Shown in pieces: positions 1-9,093 of a stretch of 64,000 nt of DNA. The position numbers and the translations under genes were made by a program. The stretch is from Paenibacillus zeirhizosphaerae. Lineage in GTDB: Bacteria; Bacillota; Bacilli; Paenibacillales; Paenibacillaceae. Under the pieces are notes generated by a model. It saw only the letters and a program-made list of their open reading frames with translations, was not told the DNA's origin and searched no databases. The stretch lies in assembly GCF_030705605.1 (NCBI RefSeq), contig NZ_JAPCKK010000014.1:62001-126000 (forward strand). The letters are read 5' to 3'. Numbering within the stretch: position 1 is the first letter of the stretch; every line of letters starts with the position of its first letter.

Positions 1-73
1 ACAAAGCGGCTATATAACCGGGACTATTGCAATGCTTACACGAGAAAATCCCGGATCATCAGCTTGTCGTCCG

Positions 74-3000
74 TTATACATTCTCCTGCTCCAATTCCGC
101 CAGACGCGCGGCCAGAACCGTCCACTGCTCAGGACTTTCACTGCCGATCAAAGACTGCTTCATGCCTTCCAGCGCCTCTCCTATTTGCTCACGGATTTGC
201 TCGGCCTGCTGTTGTCTTTCCTGACGGGCACAGTTGATATAGTATTCGGCGAGACTGCCTCCGATACGCGTCGCTTCATCCGCCACGAACTGCCGGAGCA
301 GCGGCTCAAGCTTCTCTTGCAGCAACCGTCGTCCAGCACCTTCAAAGAAGTGCTTCGGATTTTTGAAGAAGCTCCAGTAGCTCCTCCAATCGACCTTCCC
401 TTGCAGGGAAGTCTCCTCCAGCTCAGGCACCTTCCACTCCTGCGGTGAGGCAGGCATGCAGTCCAGGCCGTCCAGCAGCGAGTTAATTTCTTCGCAGCAG
501 CGCGAACTTTCTTTCATAACCGCCGCTTTGCCCGCCTTCTCCAGCCTTAGTGTGGTGGCGAGAAGCTCTTGGCTCAGCTCGATTTCGAACAGACGCAGCA
601 GCTCACGACCACAAGCCGCAAACACGGAACGAAGGTCACCTTCCCCTTCCCGCAGCACCGAAGGATGGAAGGCTTCCGCCATAAACTCCCCCGTGCGGTA
701 AGCAATACGCTGCCGGACATGATACAGCAGTTCATCCGATTCTGCTGTTATTCCCGGGGCTAAAGCCGCAGAGGAAAGGGCTCTGGTGATATCCGACGAG
801 AGCTTAAGGACGGCTTCTACTTCCAGCAATCGCTTCCCTCTCTCCTCAAGCCCTGCCAGCGCCTCCTTGGCCCACTGCTCCATACGCACCCGTACCCTTT
901 GGATATCGCTGTTGGCCGCACGGATGGACAGGCCTGCCAGCTCTTCGCCCGCGAAAGTATGGAAGGACTGCTCGAACTCCTTAAATCTGGAGGCGTCGTA
1001 AAGGACGGCCTCGTCCTTTTCACGGCCGTCAAGCGCAAGCAGGCTGGACACAGGAAAGATGCGCGGCTTACGTATCCCGTTCGACTGCAGCTCCGTGGCC
1101 ACGTGTCCAACCACCGCCTGCAGCTCTTCCTCCGAGGAGGCCAGGTCCGCCGCATTCACGATAAAAAAGGTCTGATCCAGCACAAGCGTATCCTTGACCC
1201 GTCCAAGCTGGGTCAGAAACTGGCGGTCGCCTTGGGTAAAGGCATGGTTGTAATAGGTGACAAATACAAGCGCATCCGCATGCTTCATATAATTGAAGGT
1301 GACGCCTGTATGCCGGGCATTGACCGAGTCCGCTCCCGGTGTATCCACCAGCACGATACCCTGCCGGGTGAGCGCGCAGTCATAATAGAGATCGATCCGG
1401 TCCACAAAGCATGATTTGGATTCGGCGGCCACAAAGCCCCTGTACTCCTCCATTTCAACCGTCAGCACTTGCCCCAGCAGCGGCGCCGCGTCCTTCCAGC
1501 CTGCCGCAGCGGCCTTGATAAAGCTGTAGTGCGGCCGGCCGGCCGGATGGACTCCCTCGGGGCGGAGCTGCTCCGCCGTCCTGAGCCACTCCTCATCGGC
1601 AGGCATGTCAACCCCGAGCAGTCTGAAGGAGTATTCCAAATCCTCGCGCAGCGCGGATGGGGATTTCATATGGACTGCGGCCGTTCTATGGCGCCGATCC
1701 CCTTCCGGTGCCATAATGCGGTTGATCGCCGCCGTCGTTGGATGCGGCGATACGGGCAATACCGCTTCGCCGAGCAGCGCATTGGCGAAGGAGGACTTGC
1801 CCGCGCTGAAGGCACCGAACAGCGCGAGCGTGAACCGCCCGTGCGCCAGACTGCGCGCACGGTCCCGCAGCCCCCTTACCGCCGCCTGCATGGCGGGATA
1901 AGGGGCTGCCAGCGCGGCGGCGGCTTCAAGTCGGACCGCCGCATCCGCGAGCCGCCGCTGCCGTCCGGCGGCAGCCGGCAGCGCCGCAGCGTCCCGGCGC
2001 TGTGCGACCGGGACAGGCACGGCCGCCTGCACCGGCCGTGCAGGCGCAGCCCCGCCTGCGGCCGGCGCCGCTGCGCGCGGCAGTGCTGCCGCCAGGCCGT
2101 CCGCAGGCGGCAGCAGCGCGCGCAGCGCAGCAGCGTGGTCCGCTGCTGCCGTGCGCAGTGCTGCCGCTTGCATCGCCGCGCCCAGCGCGGCGGCGGCAGT
2201 GGTGAGGCCGTCCGCCAGCGCCGCACGCTGCGCGGAGGCACGAGCGGTGAGCTGCTCCAGCAGCCGACCGGTCAGCTCACGCACGACACTGCGATACAGC
2301 GCAACCACTCCTGCGCGCAAATCCTTGCAATAATTCAGCGTATATTCCGGGGACAAGGCCGATTCCTGCACCGTATCCGCCACAAACTGCTCCGTGATCA
2401 TAGGATGCAGGTCACTCAGTTCCTCTTCATACGAGCTATCCCATATGTCATGAAGCTCACCAAAAGAACGAAACTGGCTTCTGACATGTGGCAGCAACTG
2501 TCCGTCAGCCTGCTCCTGCAGCATGGTCGTCAGTCTATCAAGCCGACGTTGACGCTCCTTCTCCGTTTTACCACCGCCGAAGAACAGCCCGACCTTAAAG
2601 CCGCTCTTGCGGCTTTCCAGATACGCAGAGGCGGCGTCTCGCAATACAGCCGGTGTCAGATTCGCCTGCTCCATGAGCTGGTTCAGATCACGGCGCAGCC
2701 GATCTTGCTCTGCTTCGGGAAGTCTCTCCAGTTCCTTCTCCTCTCGCTTCAGACGCTCATATTCCGCCTGCTGCCGCTCCACCTCGACTGCTCCTCCAGC
2801 TTCATCCAGCAGTTGGTCAAGCCCCTCCTCCAGCTCCGCCTCACGAGCCTGAATATGCCTTTCCGCCAGATGACGCAGCGAAGAACGCACACTGTGGCTG
2901 ATCAGCGTCTCCTTCATTCCGATCAGGGAACGAATCAGATCCTCCAATGACGCGCGCTGGTTCAGCGGATGTTGCCTATCCGTCAGCGATGTAAATAAAA

Positions 3001-3697
3001 TATCCGTATACCGCACCTGCCAAGCCTTGAAGCTTTCCTCCACCGCTTTGCGGTAATCGGCAAAGGATAGCTCGCGCTCCCTATGCTTATCGATCTGGTT
3101 GACAATGAGATAGAGCGGCTTGCCCCAGTCGGACAAACTCTTGGCAAAGGTTAAATTGTTCTCCGATTGAACATGGTTATAATCCATGACATAAAATACG
3201 ACATCCGCCAGATGCAGCGCCGAATCTGTAGCGAGCGCATGTCCTCTGTCCGTCGAATCTACCCCCGGAGTATCCAGCAGCACGCCGCCGTCCTCCAGAA
3301 CCGGCAAGTGATCCCATACTTCCACAGCCGTATACTGTCCACCATTGACACAATATTCTGCCAGCTCGGCAGGGCTGACCTCAAGCGGGGATTCCTGCTG
3401 ACCGCTGCGGTAGATGAGCGCCCGCGCTTCCCCCGACCGGATGGAAACCACATTGGCGCTGGTCGGCACCGGGCCTGACGGCAGCACCTTTTTACCACAG
3501 AGGCTGTTAATAAGGCTCGACTTCCCGGCTGAAAAATGGCCGCAAAAGGCGATGGTCAGCTCGTCGGCGTCCGCTTTCTTCAGCAGATCCGCAGCCGAGG
3601 CTGCTCCGGCAGGGTCTTGGGCATTTTGCAAAAATAGCCGTATCCGTTCAACGGGCCCGGACTTGCTATCAATATTTTCGGTAACCGTTTTCACCAT
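74..3697 (-). CDS. dynA: Tandem dynamin-like GTPase (DynA/YpbR family)
   Basis: Large GTPase of about 1207 residues with two dynamin-type G domains in one chain. The first P-loop, GHFSAGKS, is at about residue 53, followed by LDTPGVDS (G3) and NQID (G4). The second, GAFSAGKSS, is at about residue 627, with VDTPGADS and VNAAD. This fused double architecture is that of B. subtilis DynA (YpbR), a cytoplasmic membrane-associated protein implicated in membrane fusion and membrane-damage or phage resistance. I chose the ATG at 3697 because GGAG lies 8 bases upstream; an in-frame start at 3790 would run through the upstream terminator region. The link between the two halves (about 1890-2250) is unusually GC- and alanine-rich. 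Confidence 0.9.
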   Translation of the reverse strand: MVKTVTENIDSKSGPVERIRLFLQNAQDPAGAASAADLLKKADADELTIAFCGHFSAGKSSLINSLCGKKVLPSGPVPTSANVVSIRSGEARALIYRSGQQESPLEVSPAELAEYCVNGGQYTAVEVWDHLPVLEDGGVLLDTPGVDSTDRGHALATDSALHLADVVFYVMDYNHVQSENNLTFAKSLSDWGKPLYLIVNQIDKHRERELSFADYRKAVEESFKAWQVRYTDILFTSLTDRQHPLNQRASLEDLIRSLIGMKETLISHSVRSSLRHLAERHIQAREAELEEGLDQLLDEAGGAVEVERQQAEYERLKREEKELERLPEAEQDRLRRDLNQLMEQANLTPAVLRDAASAYLESRKSGFKVGLFFGGGKTEKERQRRLDRLTTMLQEQADGQLLPHVRSQFRSFGELHDIWDSSYEEELSDLHPMITEQFVADTVQESALSPEYTLNYCKDLRAGVVALYRSVVRELTGRLLEQLTARASAQRAALADGLTTAAAALGAAMQAAALRTAAADHAAALRALLPPADGLAAALPRAAAPAAGGAAPARPVQAAVPVPVAQRRDAAALPAAAGRQRRLADAAVRLEAAAALAAPYPAMQAAVRGLRDRARSLAHGRFTLALFGAFSAGKSSFANALLGEAVLPVSPHPTTAAINRIMAPEGDRRHRTAAVHMKSPSALREDLEYSFRLLGVDMPADEEWLRTAEQLRPEGVHPAGRPHYSFIKAAAAGWKDAAPLLGQVLTVEMEEYRGFVAAESKSCFVDRIDLYYDCALTRQGIVLVDTPGADSVNARHTGVTFNYMKHADALVFVTYYNHAFTQGDRQFLTQLGRVKDTLVLDQTFFIVNAADLASSEEELQAVVGHVATELQSNGIRKPRIFPVSSLLALDGREKDEAVLYDASRFKEFEQSFHTFAGEELAGLSIRAANSDIQRVRVRMEQWAKEALAGLEERGKRLLEVEAVLKLSSDITRALSSAALAPGITAESDELLYHVRQRIAYRTGEFMAEAFHPSVLREGEGDLRSVFAACGRELLRLFEIELSQELLATTLRLEKAGKAAVMKESSRCCEEINSLLDGLDCMPASPQEWKVPELEETSLQGKVDWRSYWSFFKNPKHFFEGAGRRLLQEKLEPLLRQFVADEATRIGGSLAEYYINCARQERQQQAEQIREQIGEALEGMKQSLIGSESPEQWTVLAARLAELEQENV

Positions 3698-3804
3698 TTG
3701 TCCGGCTCCGCTCCTTCCATTCGATTGCTTGCCTACGGAACTATTGTAGCATTGATCACCCGCCCTGAGAACCGCAGTGTTACGAACCATGCAAGCACAA
3801 GAAA

Positions 3805-3836
3805 GCCGCCTCCGGATCGAAGACCCCGGAGGCGGC
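3805..3836 (-). terminator. Hairpin after the small gene at 3858
   Basis: Perfect 11-base inverted repeat (3805-3815 with 3826-3836), followed on the minus strand by only a short T stretch. It lies between the end of the gene at 3858 and the start of the dynamin gene, so it probably ends the nth transcript. Confidence 0.6.
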
Positions 3837-3857
3837 TTATGCCTGGAACGAATGATT

Positions 3858-4130
3858 TCAGTTCACAGCTTCTTCAAGTACAGGCAGCAAAATTTCAAAT
3901 ACCTGTCCGTGCTGCAAAATGGTGATGCCGCGCTGCTTGTCTTTCATGACAACAACCTCCGGCTTTTGCGACATGCGCTCCAAATAATGCTCAGGAACAT
4001 CGCCGGAATGGCTTACCGTAATCCCTTCCAATTCACGCTCTTCGTTTTCAGAAAATTCGCTGTTCAGCACCTCTTCAAAAATATCGGAGAACGCTCCAAA
4101 ATTATCCGTATAGACCGAAATGCACTTCAT
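3858..4130 (-). CDS. Small conserved-looking protein of unknown function
   Basis: A 90-residue acidic protein starting MKCISVYTDNF, with no signal peptide, membrane segment or recognisable catalytic motif. AAAGGATG lies 8 bases before the ATG. It starts 17 bases after nth ends and is followed by a hairpin, so it is likely the last gene of an nth transcript. The pattern of short beta-like stretches (CISVYT, ELEGITVSH, EVVVMKD, GITILQ) suggests a small alpha/beta fold. I do not recognise its family and assign no function. Confidence 0.7.
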   Translation of the reverse strand: MKCISVYTDNFGAFSDIFEEVLNSEFSENEERELEGITVSHSGDVPEHYLERMSQKPEVVVMKDKQRGITILQHGQVFEILLPVLEEAVN

Positions 4131-4147
4131 TTTCGTTTCATCCTTTT

Positions 4148-4867
4148 CTACTCTAATGATTGTAGTCTTTTCTTGGCAACCTGACGCTTGGCAGACGTTT
4201 CCTGTTCCTTATCTTTCCTGATTCGGGACGTTTTCATACGCTTTTTGCCTTCACGGCACACATCGAGCAGCGGGCATACCTGGCACTGCGGATTCTGGGC
4301 CTTGCAATGATACCGTCCGAAAAAAATAAGCCTGTGGTGGGTTAGCGTCCATTCTTCGCGCGGCACCCGCTTCATCAGTTTTTTTTCCACTTCCAGCACA
4401 CTGTCGTCCCAGCCTGCCAAACCAAGTCGCTTGGACACCCGCTCTACGTGAGTATCTACCGCAATGGCGGGAACGCCAAAAGCATTCGATACAACGACGT
4501 TGGCGGTTTTCCTGCCCACTCCCGGCAGTTGCACGAGTTTGTCATGCGTATCCGGCACCTCGCCAGCGTACTGCTCAACAAGCATGCGGCACAAATTTTG
4601 AATATGCTTCGCTTTGTTGCGGTACAGGCCGATCCTCCGGATATCCTGCTCCAGTTCCTCCAGCGGTACGGACATATAGTCTTCCGGCGTCTTGTATTTT
4701 TGGAACAAGTCGGCTGTTACCTTATTCACCGTTTCGTCGGTACATTGTGCTGACAGCAGGACGGCAATCGTCAATTCAAAAGCGTTGCTGTGGTTCAGCT
4801 CACAATGGGCGTCCGGAAACATATTGCCGATCGTATCAAGAATATGGCGCGCGGTTGCTGCATTCAC
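4148..4867 (-). CDS. nth: Endonuclease III (DNA glycosylase/AP lyase)
   Basis: Base-excision repair enzyme that removes oxidised pyrimidines and cuts the abasic site. The helix-hairpin-helix LPGVGRKTANVV carries the catalytic lysine at residue 120, and VDTHV the catalytic aspartate at 138, the same numbers as in E. coli Nth. The [4Fe-4S] loop is intact as C-x6-C-x2-C-x5-C (CKAQNPQC..C..C). The protein has 239 residues, about 25 more than usual, because of a lysine/arginine-rich C-terminal tail. GGAGGT lies 11 bases before the ATG. In B. subtilis nth follows asnS-dnaD; here it is about 24 kb away from them. Confidence 0.96.
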   Translation of the reverse strand: MNAATARHILDTIGNMFPDAHCELNHSNAFELTIAVLLSAQCTDETVNKVTADLFQKYKTPEDYMSVPLEELEQDIRRIGLYRNKAKHIQNLCRMLVEQYAGEVPDTHDKLVQLPGVGRKTANVVVSNAFGVPAIAVDTHVERVSKRLGLAGWDDSVLEVEKKLMKRVPREEWTLTHHRLIFFGRYHCKAQNPQCQVCPLLDVCREGKKRMKTSRIRKDKEQETSAKRQVAKKRLQSLE

Positions 4868-4886
4868 GGAATCCTACCTCCTACAC

Positions 4887-4928
4887 AAAAAAACGTCCTG
4901 ATACGGGGGCCAGCCCCGCATCAAGACG
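4887..4928 (-). terminator. Strong terminator just before nth
   Basis: Imperfect hairpin (4894-4908 with 4914-4928, GGGG/CCCC core) followed on the minus strand by seven T. It ends only about nine bases before the nth ribosome site. It may simply end the GerM-like gene, or it may be an attenuator in an nth leader (see findings). Confidence 0.8.
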
Positions 4929-5066
4929 ATCACTCTAAATAATCATCCGGAAAAAGAAACGACTATTGTTTGAGTAATCCAGCCATCTTGAGGCTGAAAT
5001 ACTCTCCTAGTTTATCATTATCTGAGCCGGATTGCACCCCTTAAGTCCATAAAGAACGATAAAGAT
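4929..5066 (-). promoter_or_regulatory. Possible structured leader upstream of nth
   Basis: The minus strand of this gap can fold. GAGTA...TACTC encloses a CAGCC/GGCTG hairpin with loop TCAAGAT, and AATCC near the start can pair with GGATT after that hairpin. A strong terminator follows directly, then the nth ribosome site. I see no match to riboswitch classes I know well (SAM, T-box, preQ1, THF, glycine). I could not find a convincing promoter inside it. Confidence 0.3.
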
Positions 5067-5723
5067 TTAATTATTGCGCTTCATCGGGTGCTCCAGGTCC
5101 GCATGACCCATCAATGATTCGACCGCTTCTCCATCGACGAGAAGATCAAGCGTGTCCACTTCCGGGAACTGGAACATCGTCTTGGTCAACGCCTCTAGCG
5201 CCAGCGATTCTCCTCCTGCACCAAGTCGTGCATCGTCCGGAAGGCCGATATCAAAAGTCAATGCCCCATTTTCAAATCTGATCTGCTGAATCTCTATGGA
5301 TTCGGACCATAGCGGCACCTGGCCATCGTTGTTGCTCCGCTGCAGCGCCTGGAAGGCCTGTTTATACTTTTGCAGCTCGCTCGGATAACGGATCTCCTGC
5401 GTGGACTGCAGCAGCTCTGATTGTTCAGGATCCGTATAATACACGTTAATGCTCATACTGCCTGTCTCGGCTTCCTCTGCTGCTGTTTGTTCAGCAGCGT
5501 CCTGTTCCGGCACTTTAACGGGCGCTTCCCCAGTCGGTTCAGCATCCTGATTCTTTGCAGGATCTTCCGCCGATGCTTCTGTGTCTTGAGTCGCAGGAGC
5601 ATCCTGTGCCGGCTGTTCTTCCGCCGCCGGAGCGGCGGGCGGTGCCGCCTGCTTACCCGCACAGCCTGCCGTAACAGCCACGATAAGCGCGAGCTGACAA
5701 GCGGTCCAAGCTATTTTTTTCAT
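5067..5723 (-). CDS. GerM-domain lipoprotein
   Basis: Predicted lipoprotein of 218 residues. The signal peptide ends in VTAGC, with the lipidated cysteine at residue 21. A long, low-complexity linker rich in Ala, Glu, Pro and Gln (about 22-88) is followed by a GerMN domain (about 92-205: NVYYTDPEQSELL ... ENGALTFDIG ... VDTLDLLVDGE). GerMN domains occur in sporulation/germination protein GerM and in cell-wall lipoproteins. It starts 30 bases after the amidase at 5754 ends, with AGGAGG 8 bases upstream, so the two probably form one operon with an envelope or peptidoglycan role. That role is inferred from domain and context. Confidence 0.85.
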   Translation of the reverse strand: MKKIAWTACQLALIVAVTAGCAGKQAAPPAAPAAEEQPAQDAPATQDTEASAEDPAKNQDAEPTGEAPVKVPEQDAAEQTAAEEAETGSMSINVYYTDPEQSELLQSTQEIRYPSELQKYKQAFQALQRSNNDGQVPLWSESIEIQQIRFENGALTFDIGLPDDARLGAGGESLALEALTKTMFQFPEVDTLDLLVDGEAVESLMGHADLEHPMKRNN

Positions 5724-5753
5724 CCCTCTGCCTCCTGTTCACGAGAAAAGGGG

Positions 5754-7175
5754 TTAATTGACCCCGAGATACTCTTCAATTCCGTCTGCAATCCCTTGGG
5801 CCACCCGATTTTGGAAGTCCTCCGAGAATAAAGCCGCAGCATCATTGCTGTTACTCAAATACCCTATCTCTAGCAGAACCGCCGGCATGGTCGTTTCACG
5901 GATGACATGGAAATTGCCGTAACGGACTCCACGATTGGTGAGCTGGGTCGCTTCAACCAAATGCTTGTGAACCGTATTGGCCAGAGTTTTACTGCTGCTG
6001 CGCTGATAGTACGTTTCCGTGCCGCTTGCCGACGAGGAGCCCGCCGAATTGGCATGAATGGAAATAAATACATCGGCATTCAGGTTTTTGGCGATTTTGA
6101 CCCGTTCACTGAGTTCGAGGAAAGTATCGTCATCACGTGTAAGGACGACGTCCAGGTCAGGATTTTGTTTTAAAACTTGTTCCACCTTCAGCGCCATCGC
6201 CAGGTTGAAGGTCTTTTCATTTCTCCCGCCGCCGGCAGAAGCACCCGGATCTTTGGCACCATGCCCTGCATCAATGACCACGACCTTTTTACCGCCATCT
6301 CCCACCGGAGCTGTCGTTTCCGAGCCTTTCTCCATCAGATCAACAATAATGAGATCATTGCCCTCATTGTACGCCTTGTAGCTCATCGCTTTATTCAAGT
6401 CAATGACCACACGTACAGTAGATGGGTTGTCCTGGAAGAGGGCATAACGGATATTGGTGACATTTTCGTTGTCCATCACTGCGAATTCTCCGCTCAGATC
6501 CTGACTGAGTGTCAGACTGTCCCTGAACGTATTCGAGAACGCCGCATTAGGCAGGTCAATGACAATCCGGTCGGGTCCTGCCATCGTGAACGTGTTCGGC
6601 TTTGCAGTACCGGTCGTTGTAATAAGCATCCGGTTATCACTCAAGCTGATTCCATTCACCAGTGCAAGACCTTCCGACGGAACGCTATCGTTCCCATCGT
6701 TTCCAGAAGCAGGAGGAGTAGTTTCCCCATCCCCGGAGCCGCTGTTCTGGGTAATAAGCGTTACCGTTTTGGATGAACTGTCCCAGCTTACGTCCAGGCC
6801 CATCTGCTCCCCAATAAAGCGGAGTGGAACCAGGGCGCTACCGGAACGTATAACAGGAGACGCGTTCAAAGTGACTTTCTTTCCATTGACGGCAGCGGAT
6901 TTGCTGCCAATTGCCAGTTGGATCTCGGTGTCGTCATTGGATACCTGAACGGACTTTTTCCCTTGATTCCAGTTTACTTTGTAACCTAGATTTTCCGAAA
7001 TGACCCGAAACGGCACCATCGTTGTCCCGTTAATGATTTCCGGCTGTGCTGAGCCGGTAACATTAATCTGCTTTCCGTCCAGAACAATTTGCGCACCGGC
7101 CGATGCTGCATGTCCGTAATTCGGGATCGCCCACATGAAGACAAATAAAAACAATAAAAAGCCAAACTTCTTCAT
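5754..7175 (-). CDS. Secreted N-acetylmuramoyl-L-alanine amidase (AMIN + Amidase_3)
   Basis: Cell-wall hydrolase of 473 residues that cuts the bond between muramic acid and the stem peptide. Order: signal peptide (about 1-23), copper-amine-oxidase-like N-terminal domain (about 28-140, MVPFRVISENLGYKVNW and LVPLRFIGEQMGLDVSW), Gly/Ser linker, AMIN domain (about 168-285), zinc amidase (about 297-473). Zinc and catalytic residues are visible in VVIDAGHG, the Glu of GRNEKTFN, ISIHAN and LLEIGYLSN. An ECF-type promoter lies at 7260-7288. It is a full-length paralogue of the gene at 7544, and the GerM lipoprotein follows in the same direction. Confidence 0.93.
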   Translation of the reverse strand: MKKFGFLLFLFVFMWAIPNYGHAASAGAQIVLDGKQINVTGSAQPEIINGTTMVPFRVISENLGYKVNWNQGKKSVQVSNDDTEIQLAIGSKSAAVNGKKVTLNASPVIRSGSALVPLRFIGEQMGLDVSWDSSSKTVTLITQNSGSGDGETTPPASGNDGNDSVPSEGLALVNGISLSDNRMLITTTGTAKPNTFTMAGPDRIVIDLPNAAFSNTFRDSLTLSQDLSGEFAVMDNENVTNIRYALFQDNPSTVRVVIDLNKAMSYKAYNEGNDLIIVDLMEKGSETTAPVGDGGKKVVVIDAGHGAKDPGASAGGGRNEKTFNLAMALKVEQVLKQNPDLDVVLTRDDDTFLELSERVKIAKNLNADVFISIHANSAGSSSASGTETYYQRSSSKTLANTVHKHLVEATQLTNRGVRYGNFHVIRETTMPAVLLEIGYLSNSNDAAALFSEDFQNRVAQGIADGIEEYLGVN

Positions 7176-7474
7176 TCTTCACCCTTCCATTCCAAAATTT
7201 TTGCCACATGCTTCAGCGCAGCGCTCGTTATGCATGCTTACGCAATGCCGGACAACTTTTTAGACGTTTTGGAGCGGGAAAAGTTGCGTATAAATGCCAA
7301 GATAGCTAAATTAATGTACTTTTATAGCGCTTGTTGTCGCCATATATCTGACTACATGATCTATGGTGTAGGTCTCAAGGCTTGGTAACTAGGAATCATT
7401 CCCTTTTTTCGAACCCATCTGGAATTTCAAAAAAGACATACCGTGGGCAGCGGAAGTTTGCTTGTCATTCATCT
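7176..7474 (-). promoter_or_regulatory. Intergenic region before the first amidase
   Basis: About 300 bases without a gene. It holds the ECF-type promoter at 7260-7288 and otherwise AT-rich sequence with no ORF, tRNA or recognised RNA family that I can support. Confidence 0.5.
7260..7288 (-). promoter_or_regulatory. ECF sigma-type promoter of first amidase
   Basis: Minus-strand CGCAAC (7288-7283), a 16-base spacer, then CGTCTAA (7266-7260). The AAC -35 and CGTC -10 with a 16-base gap fit the general ECF (sigma-M/W-like) layout. The same arrangement precedes the paralogous amidase at 9094-9123. Confidence 0.6.
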
Positions 7475-7521
7475 AAAAAAACGGTGATGTCAGAGGGCTG
7501 CTTTACCGCTGACATCACCGT
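7475..7521 (-). terminator. Terminator of second amidase gene
   Basis: Perfect 13-base stem (7481-7493 with 7509-7521) followed on the minus strand by seven T. It sits 23 bases after the stop of the gene ending at 7544. Confidence 0.93.
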
Positions 7522-7543
7522 TCCTGCTATTATTTCAATTTTT

Positions 7544-9025
7544 TCATAATCCCAGGTACTCGCGCAGAGCATTTACGATGCCGTCCGCGATTCGATTCTG
7601 CGTCTCTTCCGAAAACAATGCAGCCTCATCTCCAACATTGCTCAAATAACCTGCTTCCAGCAGCACGGCTGGCATTTTGGTCTCACGGGTCACATGCAAA
7701 TTCTTTACCTTGACGCCATTATCCTTTAAGCCTGTCGCTTCTACCAGATTTTTGTGCATCATAAGCGCGAGCTCTTGGCTGTCATTCCTGGTGTAGTATG
7801 TCTCAGAACCATTAGCCAGTGCCCCTGCCGCTGTCTTCGGCATGCTGTTGGCATGAATGGAGATAAAAACATTCGCATTCAGACCATTCGCCAACGACGA
7901 CCGTTCTGCCAACTCCGGATAGGTGTCTCCGTCCCGTGTCATGACCAGCTCAATGTCCGGATCGTCTCGCAGCTTCTCTTGCACCCTTAAAGCGACCGAC
8001 AAATTAAATTCCTTTTCCGTCCGGCCTGTAACACTCGTTGCTCCGGGGTCTTTGCCGCCATGTCCCGCATCAAGCACGACTAACCAACGCCCCTCCTCGC
8101 CGGCGGGCATGGCTGGATTAGCGGGCTCCGGTTCACTCCCGGCTTCATCCACAGGCTCGCCCAGGGTAATAACATACTGCTCGTCCTCCTGGGTCACTGA
8201 ATACCCCTTCGTACGGTTCAGCACGAGAACGATCCGAGCGGCCGCTTCGTCTTCATCGTACTGTGCAAAACGAATAAGCTGAACATCTTCATTATCGTCC
8301 ACTTCTATGAGCCGGGTACCGTCGCTCTCCTCCGGGTATTGCCCGGTCAGTCCTTCGACAAATTCCGCATCTTGAAAATCAACAACAATCCGGTCAGGAT
8401 TTGTCATTGTGAAAACTTCGGGCTTGCGTCCTTCGTCCGCAGATACGGTGAGACGGCCGTCGCTGAAGCTGATTTCATGCACCTGCCGCGTTTTTTCCGA
8501 TTCATCCGTATCCTCGTCCGTGTTCCCGTCTTCTCCTTCTGTTGTGCCGCTGTCATCGCCCTTACTTTCACCGTTCTTGTCCGTGTCATCAGCAGCCAGC
8601 TTCTGCAGATACACCGCTTTGGTGGCATTATCCCACTTGACGCTTAAACCAAGCTGTTCGCCCACAAAACGGAGCGGAACCAGGGTTGTACTGCCACGCA
8701 GCAGCGGAGGAGAATCCAACTGCACTTCCTTGCTCCCCACATAGGCCGTTGTGCGGCCAACGAACATGGAAATATCAGTATTGCTCTTATGTACGATTAC
8801 CTTATACTCCTTGGGTTCCCAGTCAAATTTGTAGCCCAGCTCCTGTCCGATGATACGCAGCGGAACCATTATTTTACCGTTCACCATTTCCGCCGTCGTG
8901 CCCCCGGACGTTTCCAGTCGCTCACCGTCTAAGAACAGATTGGTGCCCGCCGCTTCAGCCCGGTGAAAAGAAGGGATAAAACATAACCAAAATGCCAAAA
9001 AAAGCAGCCATCCGTATTTTTTCAT
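7544..9025 (-). CDS. Secreted N-acetylmuramoyl-L-alanine amidase, paralogue
   Basis: 493-residue paralogue of the 5754 gene with the same domain order: signal peptide (about 1-25), copper-amine-oxidase-like N-terminal domain (about 28-145), an acidic Asp/Glu/Gly linker (about 147-180), AMIN domain (about 183-290) and zinc amidase (about 315-493). Active-site motifs are intact: VLDAGHGGKDPG, TEKEFN, ISIHANS, LLEAGYLSN. The acidic linker is its clearest difference from the neighbour. It has its own ECF-type promoter and a strong terminator, so it is probably a single-gene transcript. Tandem duplication is the simplest origin. Confidence 0.93.
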   Translation of the reverse strand: MKKYGWLLFLAFWLCFIPSFHRAEAAGTNLFLDGERLETSGGTTAEMVNGKIMVPLRIIGQELGYKFDWEPKEYKVIVHKSNTDISMFVGRTTAYVGSKEVQLDSPPLLRGSTTLVPLRFVGEQLGLSVKWDNATKAVYLQKLAADDTDKNGESKGDDSGTTEGEDGNTDEDTDESEKTRQVHEISFSDGRLTVSADEGRKPEVFTMTNPDRIVVDFQDAEFVEGLTGQYPEESDGTRLIEVDDNEDVQLIRFAQYDEDEAAARIVLVLNRTKGYSVTQEDEQYVITLGEPVDEAGSEPEPANPAMPAGEEGRWLVVLDAGHGGKDPGATSVTGRTEKEFNLSVALRVQEKLRDDPDIELVMTRDGDTYPELAERSSLANGLNANVFISIHANSMPKTAAGALANGSETYYTRNDSQELALMMHKNLVEATGLKDNGVKVKNLHVTRETKMPAVLLEAGYLSNVGDEAALFSEETQNRIADGIVNALREYLGL

Positions 9026-9093
9026 CCTGATTCTCCTTAATTTATTATGCTCTGGGATTCCACTGCTGCAATTGGAGCTATCCTCATAAACTG

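Noticed and set aside
1469..2950. 493-residue plus-strand open frame
   Set aside because: It lies opposite the dynamin gene in its GC-rich part, has Arg/Gln-rich low-complexity translation and no ribosome site; a shadow of the real frame.
5000..5066. ydaO (c-di-AMP) riboswitch resemblance (GGGGTGCAATCC)
   Set aside because: Only one short segment is similar; the conserved GTCAGCTAACCTCG part of that class is absent.
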